NCBI RefSeq assembly: GCF_016595435.1
Contig: NZ_JAENIJ010000019.1
Location: forward strand, 32,020-96,019
DNA: 64,000 nucleotides
Source: Luteolibacter pohnpeiensis
GTDB lineage: Bacteria > Verrucomicrobiota > Verrucomicrobiia > Verrucomicrobiales > Akkermansiaceae
Direction: 5' to 3'
Positions 45,060 through 53,861 of the stretch are shown here, piece after piece. The position numbers and the translations under genes were made by a program. The notes beneath the pieces are model-generated. The model was not told the DNA's origin and did no database searches. It saw only the letters and a program-made list of their open reading frames with translations. Position 1 is the stretch's first letter. Each line of letters begins with the position of its first letter.

Positions 45060-46184
45060 GAAACGAGCCAGGGTTTTAACCGCAGGAGCAGTGCGATAGC
45101 CACGACGGACTGATTTGGATATCACGTTCAGTTTCCCAGCTTTCACATCTGCCTTGGGATCGACATAGCCGACGATCTCGTCGCCCGCCAAAATCGGGAG
45201 TGCATAGTAACCGCGAACCCGCTTTTCCGGGGGCGTGTAAACCTCCCAAATGTAATCGAAGTCCCACAATCGGGAAGTTACCTTCCGATCGTAAATGAGC
45301 GGATCAAGAGGCGCCAACAGCAAGGGATCGAGATTTGCGGATGGAGCATCTTCAGACAAGAAACGCTCTAACAGCGGCAAATCCTCACGCAACAGGTAAA
45401 GCAAAGGCACATCACCGTGCTCGATATGGATCGGCTGAACCAAACCTTCGACCAACGCAAGTTCCCCACGCTTCAACCCCACAAGCCTGCGTTGCCGCAA
45501 TTTAGTGAGCGCCAACCAGCGGTTCGTTTCGTCCTGCTCCGGCTCTGGCAAATTTAGAATCTGCTCCGGCAAAATCTTTTCCGGCAAATCATACAACCGC
45601 CGATTGTTTTCCCGACCCGCAATCAATAACTGGCCGTGAAAAAACAATTTTTGCAGAGTCGATTTCGCCAAAGTTGCACTACCCCAAACGCTAGCTTGAT
45701 CGGACTTTGCATCCCCGAAATGTCGTGAACTCAGTGGACCGCGCAACTTGATTTCACTCAATAACTCGGGTGCTAACTCCGTTTCTTGAGTGGTCAGTTT
45801 CCCCGACCAGGCGCTTTCACGGAGGGCTCGCTTTCGCATCCCAGACAACAAATGCGGCCACGCATCCAGACTGAAAGCTACCAGAATGCCGGTATCGGGA
45901 AAGTGATGTTCGAATGCCATGCGATCGCCGATTTCATGGCGGACATCACCACCATGAAGAAACTCCATCAGTCCATCTTGGCGGTAATCCTTCACCCGAT
46001 TCCTGAGGATCAAATCATGCATTCTTCCACACACATTGATCGGATCTATCTGGACATAACCCAGATGATTCAAAGCTCCCAAAATATCACTAAATCGCTC
46101 ATCCAATCCAACTGCAGCGCGGGCAAAACGGCGGGCGATTGAAACCGAAACCGTTATCGGAGAAAGCTTGGCCATATCCAGCAA
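45045..46184 (-). CDS. YcaQ-like winged-helix DNA glycosylase family protein
   Basis: A 379-residue protein of the YcaQ/AlkX family (formerly DUF1006), known in E. coli to unhook interstrand DNA crosslinks. Typical features: LGYVQIDPINVCGRMHDLIL, the repeated winged-helix segments, and the C-terminal LLAPLDPLIYDRKVTSRLWD with FDYIWEVYTPPEKRVRGYYA. The catalytic QxQ/QxD motif of the family corresponds to QID here. Start ATG 46184, or ATG 46175 (MAKLSP). Adjacent genes give no extra clue. Confidence 0.85.
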   Translation of the reverse strand: MLDMAKLSPITVSVSIARRFARAAVGLDERFSDILGALNHLGYVQIDPINVCGRMHDLILRNRVKDYRQDGLMEFLHGGDVRHEIGDRMAFEHHFPDTGILVAFSLDAWPHLLSGMRKRALRESAWSGKLTTQETELAPELLSEIKLRGPLSSRHFGDAKSDQASVWGSATLAKSTLQKLFFHGQLLIAGRENNRRLYDLPEKILPEQILNLPEPEQDETNRWLALTKLRQRRLVGLKRGELALVEGLVQPIHIEHGDVPLLYLLREDLPLLERFLSEDAPSANLDPLLLAPLDPLIYDRKVTSRLWDFDYIWEVYTPPEKRVRGYYALPILAGDEIVGYVDPKADVKAGKLNVISKSVRRGYRTAPAVKTLARFLGLK

Positions 46185-46295
46185 GCTCGACGGATGCTCC
46201 TAGTTGGTCAATGCTAAGTCGGACGCTCCATGCCAATTGAACATGGCGAGACTGAAAAAAGTGCATTAGCCGAGCTCCTCACTACCGGTTAGAAC

Positions 46296-46787
46296 ATGGG
46301 CATGAACCGCACTCCCATTGACCCTCGCGTTGGCATCGGCCACGTCCATCTAAAAGTCTCCGATCTGGAGAGATCCATTCAATTTTACCGTGATGTCCTG
46401 GGATTTGAACTGATGCAGCGGTTTGGCGATTCAGCCGCCTTTTTATCAGCGGGTGGCTACCATCATCAAATCGGTCTCAATACCTGGGAGAGCCTCGGAG
46501 CCAATCCTCCCCCTCGCCACGCCACCGGGCTATTTCACACGGCCATTCTTTATCCAGATCGTTCGACCCTGGCAGATGCCTTGCGACGACTCAGAAATGC
46601 TGGAATACCCCTGGATGGAGCAGCCGACCATGGTGTTAGTGAAGCGCTTTACTTGCGCGACCCAGATCAGAACGGAGTCGAACTCTATCGCGATCGGCCT
46701 AAAGATGAATGGCCGCGAAATGCCGATGGCAGCTTGGCGATGTTTACACGACCACTCGATTTGCGAAAATTGTTAGACGAGAAATGA
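46296..46787 (+). CDS. VOC family (glyoxalase/dioxygenase-like) protein
   Basis: A 163-residue vicinal-oxygen-chelate protein. The first beta-alpha-beta-beta module starts IGHVHLKVSDLERSIQFYRD with a metal-binding His; FHTAILYPDRSTLADALRRL and DPDQNGVELYRDRP give the second His and Glu. It resembles the N-terminal half of CatE-like catechol dioxygenases, but single-domain VOC proteins have many activities. ATG 46296, with an in-frame ATG two codons later. It stands between two leftward genes. Confidence 0.87.
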   Translation: MGMNRTPIDPRVGIGHVHLKVSDLERSIQFYRDVLGFELMQRFGDSAAFLSAGGYHHQIGLNTWESLGANPPPRHATGLFHTAILYPDRSTLADALRRLRNAGIPLDGAADHGVSEALYLRDPDQNGVELYRDRPKDEWPRNADGSLAMFTRPLDLRKLLDEK

Positions 46788-46801
46788 CGCAAATCCATCG
46801 C

Positions 46802-49357
46802 CTAGTCCCGGGCTTCTGAAACGTGCAATTCGTGAATCGACCAATAGAATGAATCCGATGAACCCAACTGGGTGATTCGGATCTTCTTTGCCAGTGTTGG
46901 CGCAAACTGAATGTCCGTGACCGGTCCCTGATTTCCCGTAACTTTCGAAATCTCACTCCAGTCGTTGCCGTCGGTTGAAACTTCCAAACGATAGCCGCGC
47001 GGAAAATCATTACTGGATGGAGTCGTATCAAGCATCACCCCGGAAATCCGGGTGGGCTGTTTCAACTCAATGCCAAACCACATGCCCGGCCTCATGAAGC
47101 GATTGGTGGAGTAACGGCTGCCCATCTTTCCATCGATGGCAAGCCCCGCGCCTTCCGGGGCGTCACTTGCCGTAACCGTCATTTGATCACTGGGAACCCA
47201 TTGGGGTAAGGATTCGATCAGCTCACTTTCGGTCCATGGAATCTTGCGATTCGCCAGTCTTTTTCTTTCCGATGCCACATCGGCCGGGCTGATCCATGAT
47301 GCGGAATTTCCAAAATGGGTCCTTACGTAGCTGAGCACTGAAGCAATCCACTCATCATCATTGTCCGCCATCGAAATCATCAGCCCTTCATAGGTTTTCC
47401 CTCCGATCGGACCTTGAATTCCTTTGAGCAGGACATCGATGCCCCCGTTCGGGTGACCGTTGATCGTGGCCGAGCCTGCAAGCGGCGGTGCAATCATCGC
47501 GCCTTTGACTCCTGCCACTTCGACTTCTTTCGCGTCAGTGCCGTGGCAGCTGGCACAAAGGGTGGAAAAGATAGCAGCACCCTTTTTAAGAAATGCCCGC
47601 TCTTGATCGTTAAATTCATGGTTATCTCGATCTGGTGGCAAGATGAGATACGAACCTAATTCATCCATTCCGGGATCTTTCGAATTCACCACAACTGGCG
47701 TGATAAAATCCATGTGGCCTGGCCAAGCGAGATACTTCGCCGTCAACAAGGATTGCAAAACAACCGAAGGATCGGGGTCCTTGGAGAGCCGAACAATGTC
47801 AGCTTGGAAAGACGTGTCTCCGCTCCGATAAAGTGATTCGCAAACCCGGATGGCATTCGCACGCAGACGTGGATCATCATCAGCCATCTTCTCCCGGACC
47901 AATTCAGGCTTCAATCGGTTCAACCCCTGCAAAGTCCACAGCGCATGCAATCTCGCAAATGGATTGGCATCATCGCGAACCATATTTTCCAACAAAGGAA
48001 CCACCGAAAAATCCTGTCTGATGATCAGCAACCGTTGCGCTGTATCCCGCCACCAGCCATTCGGATGGCCCAAATGCTCGACGAGTTGCGAGCTGGTCTC
48101 TTCATACATGCGTGGCTGCGCCGTTGGTTTTGAACTTTCATGCACCAATCGCCAAATCCGCCCCCGCCCGATAATTTGATCGAGCTGATATTGCTGCACC
48201 ACCTTACGCAAATAACTTCCTTCATTTACCCAGCTCGCTTCCTGAATGATTCCCCGATACATGTCGGTGATGTATAATGTCCCGTCCGGTGCGTTTGTTA
48301 GATTCACGGGTCGGAAGCATAAATCCGTCGAACGAAGAAACTCCGATTTCTTTGACTGGTAAGGATTGGAAAGCTGCTTCAGGGTTCCATCCAATGCGAC
48401 TTTTGCGCGCCGCACCAACCTGCCCACCGGCTCACCAAAGAAAACATCGCCCAGTAATTCCGCGGGAAGTTGATCACCACGGTAAACTTCAATCCCGGCA
48501 CCGGAAGTGAAACCATTGAGCGTTCCCTGCGGTTCACGGACACGTCCGGGGCCTCCCTGGAAATCTCTGACACCTGCAGCCGGGAACAATTCCCTGAATC
48601 CGTCCGCAAATTGCCGACGGGGATTGAAATTTCCATACACTGGAGGAACCTGAAAAGTATTCGGCCCTTGCTCGCCACTGGCATTCACAAAATAGAGATT
48701 GCCATTGTTATCCTGATTCAATCCCCACTGACCGCCATTCGGACTGATATCTTCCTTCTCCGGTCCTTGCGGAGTCCAGCGTAGCCGGTAGGTATTATAA
48801 GTAGTATAGATGCCATTATCGAGTGCCCAAATCAATCCGCTCGGCTGATGTTCCATATTCCCACCACGGGGCCCACCTTTGAACCATATTTCGCGTTTGT
48901 CCGCCACACCATCGTCGTTGGTATCCGTGAATAATTCGATATCCGATGTGTCCGATTGATTGACCAGCAGTTGCCCCTTCCCGAGAGGTAAAATCATGCG
49001 AGGCAATTTCAAGTGATCCGCAAAAACGGTATGCTTGTCATAATTCCCATCCCCTTTGGTCGAGATATGCAGAGAGATTCGGCTGGTTTCATCTTTCTCC
49101 CCTTTGCCGTCGATATCCTGCATGTAGGTACGCATTTCAGCGACGAACATCCGGCCATCTCCATCAAAGGCCGTCACGACAGGTTCGGCAATCTCCGGCT
49201 CGCTGAGCACCAGCTGCATTTTGTATCCAAGAGGAAGCAGAAAACTGTTAGATTCATCCTCAGGAGTCTGTGCATGAACCGGTGCCACGTGGGCCGATTC
49301 TTGTCCACTTGCACTGGACGAAACGAGCAACAGAATGGCCAGATAATGGGATTTCAT
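46802..49357 (-). CDS. PVC-type membrane-bound dehydrogenase / cytochrome c fusion with discoidin-like C-terminus
   Basis: An 851-residue exported protein with signal peptide (about 1-18). A sorbosone/glucose-dehydrogenase-like beta-propeller (about 40-400) has VTAFDGDGRMFVAEMRTYMQ and FTDTNDDGVADKREIWF. A HEAT-like helical domain (about 420-560) follows, then a cytochrome c domain with heme site C601-A-S-C604-H605, and an F5/8-type domain (about 720-851). This architecture is largely confined to Planctomycetes and Verrucomicrobia. It probably oxidises a sugar or alcohol and passes electrons to its heme. The substrate is unknown. Divergent from the transporter at 49494. Confidence 0.9.
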   Translation of the reverse strand: MKSHYLAILLLVSSSASGQESAHVAPVHAQTPEDESNSFLLPLGYKMQLVLSEPEIAEPVVTAFDGDGRMFVAEMRTYMQDIDGKGEKDETSRISLHISTKGDGNYDKHTVFADHLKLPRMILPLGKGQLLVNQSDTSDIELFTDTNDDGVADKREIWFKGGPRGGNMEHQPSGLIWALDNGIYTTYNTYRLRWTPQGPEKEDISPNGGQWGLNQDNNGNLYFVNASGEQGPNTFQVPPVYGNFNPRRQFADGFRELFPAAGVRDFQGGPGRVREPQGTLNGFTSGAGIEVYRGDQLPAELLGDVFFGEPVGRLVRRAKVALDGTLKQLSNPYQSKKSEFLRSTDLCFRPVNLTNAPDGTLYITDMYRGIIQEASWVNEGSYLRKVVQQYQLDQIIGRGRIWRLVHESSKPTAQPRMYEETSSQLVEHLGHPNGWWRDTAQRLLIIRQDFSVVPLLENMVRDDANPFARLHALWTLQGLNRLKPELVREKMADDDPRLRANAIRVCESLYRSGDTSFQADIVRLSKDPDPSVVLQSLLTAKYLAWPGHMDFITPVVVNSKDPGMDELGSYLILPPDRDNHEFNDQERAFLKKGAAIFSTLCASCHGTDAKEVEVAGVKGAMIAPPLAGSATINGHPNGGIDVLLKGIQGPIGGKTYEGLMISMADNDDEWIASVLSYVRTHFGNSASWISPADVASERKRLANRKIPWTESELIESLPQWVPSDQMTVTASDAPEGAGLAIDGKMGSRYSTNRFMRPGMWFGIELKQPTRISGVMLDTTPSSNDFPRGYRLEVSTDGNDWSEISKVTGNQGPVTDIQFAPTLAKKIRITQLGSSDSFYWSIHELHVSEARD

Positions 49358-49493
49358 GAGCTGAATGATCTTTCGATGGCAGTGGCGCTGGAAATTTTTG
49401 CCCCAAATGCCAATGCTTGCATACCGGTGTCAGTTCGTTCTTCTATCAATCAACAAGACAACTCCTACTAATCCCGTATCTCATTCAATCCAG

Positions 49494-50813
49494 ATGGAAA
49501 ACGCAATCACCATCGGCACGGCACTCACAGTTGCGGCGGTGCTGATCTTCTGGAAGAAACTCAGAAATTCCCGCACCTGGTTGGCCACTGTAACGCCGCT
49601 AGCCTCGATCATGGGAAGCGGGTTCCTGGTCTGCGCGCCTTTGCTGGCGAAGACAGTCGGGATTTATGCGGCTCCCGCCATGGGAGCGTTGCTGCTGCTG
49701 GCTTACGCAGTTGGTGCGGCTACCCGCTTTAACATCCGTTATGCGGAACCCATGTTGTCGCGTGATGCGCAACAAAAGGTCAAACCCGGCCCGCAAACCG
49801 ATCACCGCCTATTTCACGGCCATCGCCAAGGCGCCAGATTAAGTCAACTGGCCAAAGGATGTGACTTACTTAGACGCCTCGAAACCTTTTCGCAGGTCAT
49901 CCTTTCAGTGGCTTATCTGATATCCGTCACTTACTACCTCAAATTGTTAGCGGTCTTTGTCTTGCGTGGTGTGATCGGAAGCGAGCCGGATCCGAATCTG
50001 GCATCAGCATTATCAACGGGGGTTCTGATAATCATCGCATCCATTGGTTCCTACCGTGGTCTGAAGTTGTTAGAAAAAGTCGAACGGTTCGCCGTTGGGC
50101 TGAACCTTGGCATGATCGCCGCATTGCTCACCGGCCTCGCCATTTATAATTTTCAACAAGTCTCCAGTGGAGCGTGGAAGCTGCCGATTCTTACCACGGA
50201 AGCAAGCCCCTTCACGGTCCTACGCATTCTCCTCGGTCTGCTGATCGTGGTCCAAGGATTTGAGACATCTCTCTATCTGGGCTCGGAGCATCCGGCAGAA
50301 GAGCGCATCAAAACCATGCGTTGGGCCCAGTGGATTTCATCAGCGGTCTATCTGATTTTCCTATCCCTATCGACCGTGCTTTTCAGCAAGCTCGGTTCCG
50401 GCAATGGTGGCGTTACCGAAGTGGTTGGGCTTGCGGGCATCGTTGCAACGGCCTTGCCCATCATGATTGTCATCTCTGCCGTGGGCAGTCAGTTTTCCGC
50501 AGCAGTTGCGGATGATTCAGGGTGCGGCGGCTTGGTTTCGCAGCTACTCCACCAACGCCTGTCGATGCGCTGGATTTACCTCGTTATCGGTTCCGGGGCA
50601 ATCACGCTGACGTGGCTAACCGATGTCACCCAAATCATCAGCATCGCCTCGCGTGCATTTGCCGCCTTTTATACGATTCAATGCGGCATCGCTGCCATCG
50701 TGGCGCTGCAAGCGGAAGGCGTCAGTCACCGCCGGTTGCGATGCCTGTTCTTTGGGGTGATCAGTATCGTTTGCTTGCTGGTCGCGGTCCTTGGAATTTC
50801 AGCTGATGGGTGA
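49494..50813 (+). CDS. Polytopic membrane transporter, APC-superfamily-like
   Basis: A 439-residue integral membrane protein with about eleven hydrophobic helices. The first half begins LATVTPLASIMGSGFLVCAP, LLAKTVGIYAAPAMGALLLL, reminiscent of the unwound GSG helix of APC-superfamily amino-acid transporters. A hydrophilic His/Arg-rich loop (about 90-125) follows. ATG 49494 is chosen because the open frame upstream lacks similarity and would add a charged stretch. It overlaps or adjoins the next gene, so coexpression is likely. Substrate unknown. Confidence 0.75.
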   Translation: MENAITIGTALTVAAVLIFWKKLRNSRTWLATVTPLASIMGSGFLVCAPLLAKTVGIYAAPAMGALLLLAYAVGAATRFNIRYAEPMLSRDAQQKVKPGPQTDHRLFHGHRQGARLSQLAKGCDLLRRLETFSQVILSVAYLISVTYYLKLLAVFVLRGVIGSEPDPNLASALSTGVLIIIASIGSYRGLKLLEKVERFAVGLNLGMIAALLTGLAIYNFQQVSSGAWKLPILTTEASPFTVLRILLGLLIVVQGFETSLYLGSEHPAEERIKTMRWAQWISSAVYLIFLSLSTVLFSKLGSGNGGVTEVVGLAGIVATALPIMIVISAVGSQFSAAVADDSGCGGLVSQLLHQRLSMRWIYLVIGSGAITLTWLTDVTQIISIASRAFAAFYTIQCGIAAIVALQAEGVSHRRLRCLFFGVISIVCLLVAVLGISADG

Positions 50814-50835
50814 TACTCGAAGCAAAACTTTTTCC

Positions 50836-51723
50836 ATGATGCCCACCCCCGATCCCGCCATCCATGCTGCTACGGAAATCGCCATCTCTCATGGCATCGT
50901 GCCTGATCGCTCGGATGTCCTGCAGAATGGTAACACCGTGGTCGTTCGGCTTACAGAAACCCTGGTCGCCCGGATCGTAGCGGACGTCGATGGGCCGCGC
51001 CAGGGAACCAGTTGGTTCGAACGGGAAAATGCCATTGCCCAACACCTGGCTGTGCTGGGAGCTCCCGTTATTCCAATGCATCCGGAGCTACCGCCCGGTC
51101 CCTATCACCATTCAGGTTATCCGGTAAATTTCTGGAAATTCGTCACTCAAATCGAACTAGAACCGACTCCTGGCGAAATCGGTTCGACCTTGCATCATTG
51201 CCACCGGTTGCTGGAATCGTTTCAACAACCGCTGCCAAAACTGGCAATCCTGCACGAAAGTCTTGAGCTGTTAGAGACGCTGGAACAGCGCGGGCAATTC
51301 ACCACCAATACCGCAGATTTGCTGCGCGAATCGCTTGCCAAATCGCTAGATAAAATCGAGTCGAGCACGATGCAACCGTTGCATGGCGACGCTCATCCCG
51401 GAAACGTGCTCAACACGACGGAAGGTTTGCTTTGGACCGATTGGGAGGATGCTTTTCTTGGCCCCATCGAATGGGATCTGGCATCAATCATCTGGAATGC
51501 GCGAATCCTTGATAACGATCAGGAAACTGCCGATGGCATTCTAACAAGCTACGAGAAGTCTGGTGGAACCATAGATCCGATGGTGCTGCAGCACTGCCTG
51601 ATTGCACGTGCCGCAGTCATGAGCATCTGGTACCCGGTGCTGTATCCCGATCTTACTCCTGAGCGAAAGGCCAAACTCCAGCGGCGTCTGGATTGGTTGC
51701 ATCAAAACCGATCCAGCCCATGA
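50836..51723 (+). CDS. Aminoglycoside phosphotransferase-like kinase family protein
   Basis: A 295-residue protein of the APH/choline kinase fold. The catalytic loop is PLHGDAHPGNVL and the metal-binding segment LLWTDWEDAFLGPIEWDLAS; the N-lobe is short (NTVVVRLTETLVARIV). The family includes antibiotic kinases, but most environmental members phosphorylate other small molecules, so resistance should not be assumed. Possible starts are 50791, 50806 (overlapping the transporter) and ATG 50836; the last fits the family best. It shares an ATGA overlap with the pseudouridine synthase. Confidence 0.82.
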   Translation: MMPTPDPAIHAATEIAISHGIVPDRSDVLQNGNTVVVRLTETLVARIVADVDGPRQGTSWFERENAIAQHLAVLGAPVIPMHPELPPGPYHHSGYPVNFWKFVTQIELEPTPGEIGSTLHHCHRLLESFQQPLPKLAILHESLELLETLEQRGQFTTNTADLLRESLAKSLDKIESSTMQPLHGDAHPGNVLNTTEGLLWTDWEDAFLGPIEWDLASIIWNARILDNDQETADGILTSYEKSGGTIDPMVLQHCLIARAAVMSIWYPVLYPDLTPERKAKLQRRLDWLHQNRSSP

Positions 51724-52436
51724 AACTCGACCGTTTGTTGGCGAAACACGAACGGATGGGACGGAAAAAAGCCCGCGATCTCATCTCGTCGGGCCAAGTC
51801 CGTACCAGCGATGGGACGATTTACGATCATCACCTGGAAATTGACCGGTTCACTTCGGTTTACATCGGCCACGAACCCGTTCAAACCGCCGAGCGTGCTT
51901 TGTATCTCATGCTGCACAAACCCATCGGTGTGGTGAGTGCCACTGTAGACCGTGAACATCAAACGGTCATCGATCTCATTGATGATCCCGACCGCTCAAG
52001 CCTGCATCTTGTGGGACGACTGGATCGAAATACGTCAGGGCTCATGCTGCTGACCAATGACGGCCGTTGGTCAAAGGCCCTGATGGCACCAGAACGGAAA
52101 ATTGCCAAAATCTATCATGTTCGGACGCTGCATCCGATCCGGCCGGATGCGGTTGAGGCTTTCGCCAATGGTTTTTACTTTCACACCGAAGATCGAACGA
52201 CCATGCTCGCCCACTTGGAAATCATCGGGGATGATGAGGCACGGGTGACCTTGCACGAAGGGCTTTACCATCAGATCAAGCGAATGTTCCACCGGGTTGA
52301 AAACCAAGTCATCGCCTTGCATCGTGAGCAGCTCGGGCCATTTCGCTTGCCGGATGATTTGCAGCCCGGCCAGTGGATCGCATTGGATAAAACGCAGGCT
52401 TGGTCGTTTCAGCAGACTCAAACCAACCTTGAGTAA
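51720..52436 (+). CDS. rsuA: RsuA-family 16S rRNA pseudouridine synthase
   Basis: A 238-residue protein with N-terminal S4 domain (MKLDRLLAKHERMGRKKARD) and catalytic domain with LMLHKPIGVVSA, the catalytic Asp motif LVGRLDRNTSGLMLLTNDG, KIYHV and the GLYHQIKRMFH motif typical of RsuA/RluB/E/F. It isomerises uridine in rRNA. ATG 51720 overlaps the TGA of the preceding kinase (ATGA), implying translational coupling. Its 3' end overlaps the convergent hscB by 19 bp. RsuA versus RluE/F specificity is uncertain. Confidence 0.9.
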   Translation: MKLDRLLAKHERMGRKKARDLISSGQVRTSDGTIYDHHLEIDRFTSVYIGHEPVQTAERALYLMLHKPIGVVSATVDREHQTVIDLIDDPDRSSLHLVGRLDRNTSGLMLLTNDGRWSKALMAPERKIAKIYHVRTLHPIRPDAVEAFANGFYFHTEDRTTMLAHLEIIGDDEARVTLHEGLYHQIKRMFHRVENQVIALHREQLGPFRLPDDLQPGQWIALDKTQAWSFQQTQTNLE

Positions 52437-52963
52437 CAACTTCTCAGCCCGAGCTTCCACTTCTCCAGAAATGCCAGGTCACGCACCAGTTGCGAAGCAT
52501 GGTCCTGATCCAGAGTTTCACCGGATTCCAATCGTTCAAATCCCTTCAAGCACTCTTGGATCGCGCGCTCCACAGTGGCGATTCCAGCTTCAACCTGCTC
52601 CCGGCACTCCTGGGTTTTCGATTCCAGCATGGCGCGCATGAGTGCGGATCGCGCTTGTTCTCGTTGGTGGATCACAGCTTCCGCCTGTTGGCTGATTTTT
52701 CCGATCTCGCCAAACAAATCCATCAGGGATGCGCCGATGATGCCACGCGATTCGACCTGGCAACCGCGCAATTCCAGCCAGTGCCGCAGCCGCCGCGACG
52801 GGCTTTCCAAGATCGCTTTGGCTTCTTTGGCCGATGCAAATTCGGTTTCGGATCCGCCTGCATCCGGGTGCAGCTTTTTGCCTGCCTGACGAAACGCTTC
52901 CCGCAATTCCTCATCCGCAATCAACAACCGATCCGGCAATCCCAGCACTTCGAAAGCATTCAT
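52418..52963 (-). CDS. hscB: Fe-S cluster co-chaperone HscB-like J-protein
   Basis: A 181-residue protein with N-terminal J-domain (NAFEVLGLPDRLLIADEELR, then AFRQAGKKLHPDAGGSETEF with the essential HPD) and a C-terminal helical domain like HscB, which binds IscU and delivers it to HscA. ATG 52963 lies 2 bp after the stop of the upstream A-type carrier, which supports the Fe-S assignment. No iscS, iscU or hscA is in the window. Confidence 0.85.
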   Translation of the reverse strand: MNAFEVLGLPDRLLIADEELREAFRQAGKKLHPDAGGSETEFASAKEAKAILESPSRRLRHWLELRGCQVESRGIIGASLMDLFGEIGKISQQAEAVIHQREQARSALMRAMLESKTQECREQVEAGIATVERAIQECLKGFERLESGETLDQDHASQLVRDLAFLEKWKLGLRSCYSRLV

Positions 52964-52965
52964 CG

Positions 52966-53328
52966 TCACGCAGCAAAACTCTCTCCGCACGAACAGGTTA
53001 CCACCGCATTCGGGTTGGTCACTTTGAACCCACCCTGCTGCAGGTCATCGGAAAAATCCAGTTCGCTACCGCTGACGAACAACGCGCTTTTCGGATCGAT
53101 CACGACGTTCACCCCGTTGCTCGGGATCAGAATATCGCGATCGCGCGGGCCATCGACCAAATCCATTTTGTATTGCAGGCCGGAGCATCCGCCACCCACG
53201 ACCGCGATCCGGAGCGCACCGTCCGCCCTGCCCTGTTTTTCCAGCAACGAGGTCAAATGGGATGCTGCAGATGGCAGGACTTTCACCAGCTTTTCGTTTC
53301 CGATCTTGTAATTCACCGCAGCAGTCAT
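52966..53328 (-). CDS. iscA: A-type iron-sulfur carrier protein (IscA/ErpA family)
   Basis: A 120-residue A-type carrier. The three cluster-binding cysteines are in VVGGGCSGLQYKMD and VVTCSCGESFAA (C-x-C near the C-terminus; canonical members read C-G-C). It receives and donates Fe-S clusters. Start ATG 53328; an in-frame ATG at 53343 is also possible. The longer open frame upstream overlaps the next gene and is not real. It is directly followed by hscB. Confidence 0.9.
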   Translation of the reverse strand: MTAAVNYKIGNEKLVKVLPSAASHLTSLLEKQGRADGALRIAVVGGGCSGLQYKMDLVDGPRDRDILIPSNGVNVVIDPKSALFVSGSELDFSDDLQQGGFKVTNPNAVVTCSCGESFAA

Positions 53329-53388
53329 TGGCGCAATCTGCATGCGCCTGTCCAAACCGTCAATCCCAGCAAAATCCGGGAAATGAAC

Positions 53389-53419
53389 AAAAAAAACGGG
53401 CGGCTCCGAAAAGCCACCC
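53389..53419 (-). terminator. Rho-independent terminator after the small basic protein gene
   Basis: On the minus strand GGGTGGCT (53419-53412) pairs with AGCCGCCC (53405-53398) with one wobble pair. It is followed, after one G, by a run of eight Ts (the A-run 53389-53396). It separates the small basic protein gene from iscA-hscB. Confidence 0.8.
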
Positions 53420-53461
53420 ATCTTCAGTTGATCTGGATTAAAATCCCGAAGGCCTGAAATC

Positions 53462-53740
53462 TCAGGCAGTTTCCTCTTCGGAAGCTTCTTCAGCAGGAGC
53501 TGGGGCATCAGCTTCGATTTCTTCGACAGCAGCAGCGGTATCCTCGGCGACCTTCTTAGCTGGTGCTTTTTTGGCAACTTTCTTGGCAGGTGCCTTTTTC
53601 ACTACAGTCTTCTTGGCCGAAGCATCCTTCTTACCGGATGTTTTTTTGACGATATCGCCCAACTTTGCCTGTTCCTTTTTCCGCTTCAGGTAGTTGGAGC
53701 GGCGACGGCGTTTGATGATTTTTTTAGATTGTTGTCCCAT
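53462..53740 (-). CDS. Small basic protein with Arg-rich head, AKK-type repeats and acidic tail
   Basis: A 92-residue protein. The head MGQQSKKIIKRRRRSNYLKR, then KKEQAKLGDIVKK, is extremely basic. The middle has H1-like AKK repeats ([19 protein letters not shown]). The last ~30 residues are Glu/Ala/Pro-rich. The head resembles small ribosome- or nucleic-acid-binding proteins; I recall similar unnamed small proteins in other Verrucomicrobia but cannot verify this here. The start is ATG 53740; the frame opens further upstream without similarity. It is divergent from the rRNA methyltransferase gene (121 bp), and followed by a terminator. Confidence 0.75.
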   Translation of the reverse strand: MGQQSKKIIKRRRRSNYLKRKKEQAKLGDIVKKTSGKKDASAKKTVVKKAPAKKVAKKAPAKKVAEDTAAAVEEIEADAPAPAEEASEEETA

Positions 53741-53861
53741 GGTTGGTAGCAATGGCCTAGGCGCTGCTGATTGCCTGATCAAGAGGAAATCGCAACAGAC
53801 TTGCTCCAAAACTCGTTTCTGGTTCGACAATTTCGTGGATCTGAGACGTGATTCCCGCCCC

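Noticed and set aside
50836..51723. Antibiotic resistance gene (aminoglycoside kinase)
   Set aside because: The fold is right, but environmental APH-like kinases mostly have other substrates and no resistance context is present.
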